Assembly: GCA_905206195.1 (NCBI GenBank)
Contig: CAJLGN010000074.1
Span: 1 to 6,729 of the forward strand
Length of the DNA: 6,729 nt
DNA from: an uncultured Roseburia sp.
GTDB lineage: Bacteria; Bacillota; Clostridia; Lachnospirales; Lachnospiraceae
Direction: 5' to 3'
Within the stretch, counting starts at the first letter, position 1. Each line of letters starts with the position of its first letter. Below are positions 5,631 through 6,729 of this stretch, one piece after another. The position numbers were made by a program, and so were the translations under genes. The notes under the pieces are model-generated. The model had not been told where the DNA came from, ran no database searches, and was given only the letters and a program-made list of their open reading frames with translations.

Positions 5631-6729
5631 TTACCGCTGTGACAATTCCTGTGTGATCTCCTCCCAGCCCACTCCCTTTTCCGCCATCAGCACCATCATG
5701 TGATAGAGAAAATCTGAGATCTCGTATTTGATCTCCTCGGTGTCCGGATTTTTGGCAGCGATGACGATCTCCGTCGCCTCCTCGCCGAGTTTTTTTAGAA
5801 TCTTATCAATCCCTTTTTCAAAGAGATAGTTCGTGTAGGAGCCCTCCTTGGGATTCGCCTTACGGTCGAGAATAATCTCATAGACGTCCTCGAGGACCTT
5901 GAGCGGATTCTTCTCCATATATTCTTTTTTCACAATCTCATGGAAAAAGCAGGTTGGATTGCCGGTGTGGCACGCTGCGCCAACCTGTGAGACCTTTGCG
6001 AGAATCGTATCGTAATCGCAGTCCGCCGTCAGGGACTTCACATACTGTACATGCCCGGAGGTCATTCCCTTCGTCCAGAGCTCACTTCTGCTCCTGCTGT
6101 AATACGTCATCTTGCCGGTATTGATTGTGGTGTCGAATGCCTCCTCGTTCATGTAAGCAAGCATCAGCACCTCGCCCGTGCGGTAGTCCTGGACGATGAC
6201 AGGTACCATGCCCTCGGAGTTCTTCTTAAGCTCATCCCAGCGGAGCGCCGGATCGAAATTATCCATCTTGATACCGGCGGAGGAGAGCTGTGATTTTAAC
6301 TCCATAATGTCCGTCTCGGGGGCGTTGATGAAACTGCCCGCGATGCCTCGCGTGTTCTCCCGCTCCAGAACCTCGATAATTTTCTTGTAATCGCAGGAAT
6401 CAAAAAATACCACGTACGGCACGTCCGTAATGTTCTCAATCGCATCGAGCACGTTTGTGTTTAGCACAAGAAGCTCATGGAAATTCTCATGCATCTCCTC
6501 CTGATGCTTGAAGACAAAGTCCACATTCTCCACAGACACCAGGATTCGATCTTTTCCAAAACGTCTGCTCGCCTCGACGGCAAGCTCCATGCTCCCTGGC
6601 TTTGCGCCGTTTACGATAACCTGAAGACAGCCGGCATAGATGAACTTCTTAATGTCCTCGAGGCGGTTGATGTTACCGCCGGCGCACACCTTAATCTCCA
6701 CGTTGCGGTTGATGTTTTTGATCATGTGG
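5631..6729 (-). CDS. hisIE: Histidine biosynthesis bifunctional protein HisIE with HisA/HisF-like N-terminal domain (5' end outside window)
   Basis: The visible part has about 365 residues. Numbering from the methionine at 6725, the HisI domain (phosphoribosyl-AMP cyclohydrolase; ring opening in step 3 of histidine synthesis) covers about 155-265, with [12 protein letters not shown] (186-197), [12 protein letters not shown] (214-225) and DCDYD (235-239). C236, C252 and C259 have the 16- and 7-residue spacing of the zinc cysteines known in archaeal HisI. The HisE domain (phosphoribosyl-ATP pyrophosphatase; step 2) covers about 275-364, with the metal-binding LGEEATE (313-319) and YEISDFLYH (334-342). 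Before these lie about 150 residues resembling the second part of a HisA/HisF beta-alpha barrel, including [20 protein letters not shown] (14-33). The frame is open to the right edge and the barrel lacks its first strands, so the methionine at 6725 is probably internal and the true start lies upstream. The barrel looks degenerate and may be structural. A terminator follows, which makes this the last gene of its transcript. Confidence 0.93.
   Translation of the reverse strand, partial: HMIKNINRNVEIKVCAGGNINRLEDIKKFIYAGCLQVIVNGAKPGSMELAVEASRRFGKDRILVSVENVDFVFKHQEEMHENFHELLVLNTNVLDAIENITDVPYVVFFDSCDYKKIIEVLERENTRGIAGSFINAPETDIMELKSQLSSAGIKMDNFDPALRWDELKKNSEGMVPVIVQDYRTGEVLMLAYMNEEAFDTTINTGKMTYYSRSRSELWTKGMTSGHVQYVKSLTADCDYDTILAKVSQVGAACHTGNPTCFFHEIVKKEYMEKNPLKVLEDVYEIILDRKANPKEGSYTNYLFEKGIDKILKKLGEEATEIVIAAKNPDTEEIKYEISDFLYHMMVLMAEKGVGWEEITQELSQR

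Noticed and set aside
1..6729. A defence system, mobile element, CRISPR array or horizontally acquired island.
   Set aside because: No transposase, integrase, direct-repeat array, tRNA or abrupt change in composition was seen. The genes are of core or conserved families, all on one strand.

Overview
This window reads as chromosomal DNA from a low-to-mid GC Firmicute of the class Clostridia, most likely a Lachnospiraceae relative. The reasons are the gene order (radical SAM protein, DUF2344 protein, RNase G, then ribosomal protein L21), the HisIE enzyme with an extra HisA/HisF-like N-terminal domain, and the strong AGGAGG-type ribosome binding sites. The taxonomic call rests on recognising gene order and protein families, not on a database search. 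Every gene lies on the minus strand, so transcription runs from the right end of the window to the left.

Right end (5631-6729): the 3' part of a histidine biosynthesis gene, hisIE, with its start beyond the window. It is followed at 5579-5622 by a clear hairpin terminator with A and T tracts on both sides. A candidate promoter for the next transcription unit overlaps the left arm and loop of this hairpin.

Middle (2201-5546): a membrane acyltransferase of the acyltransferase-3 family, which starts at TTG; a 101-residue single-pass membrane protein of unknown function; and a 622-residue radical SAM protein of the uncharacterised TIGR03960 type.

Left (1-2217): the DUF2344/TIGR03936 partner of the radical SAM protein, whose start lies inside the radical SAM gene; then a ribonuclease E/G family protein that keeps the catalytic aspartates but lacks the zinc-link cysteines; then a separate promoter, a structured leader of about 80 nt, and the first seven codons of rplU (ribosomal protein L21).

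From the acyltransferase to the RNase the genes are packed with gaps of 47 and 23 nt, an overlap of 17 nt, and a gap of 7 nt, with no terminator seen between them, so they probably form one operon. The radical SAM and DUF2344 proteins very likely work together, as the two families are fused in some bacteria. Their closeness to RNase G and L21 hints at a role in RNA or ribosome biology, but this is inference from context. No mobile element, CRISPR array, tRNA or rRNA was seen. The least understood part is the small membrane protein / radical SAM / DUF2344 group. The rest is ordinary core genome.
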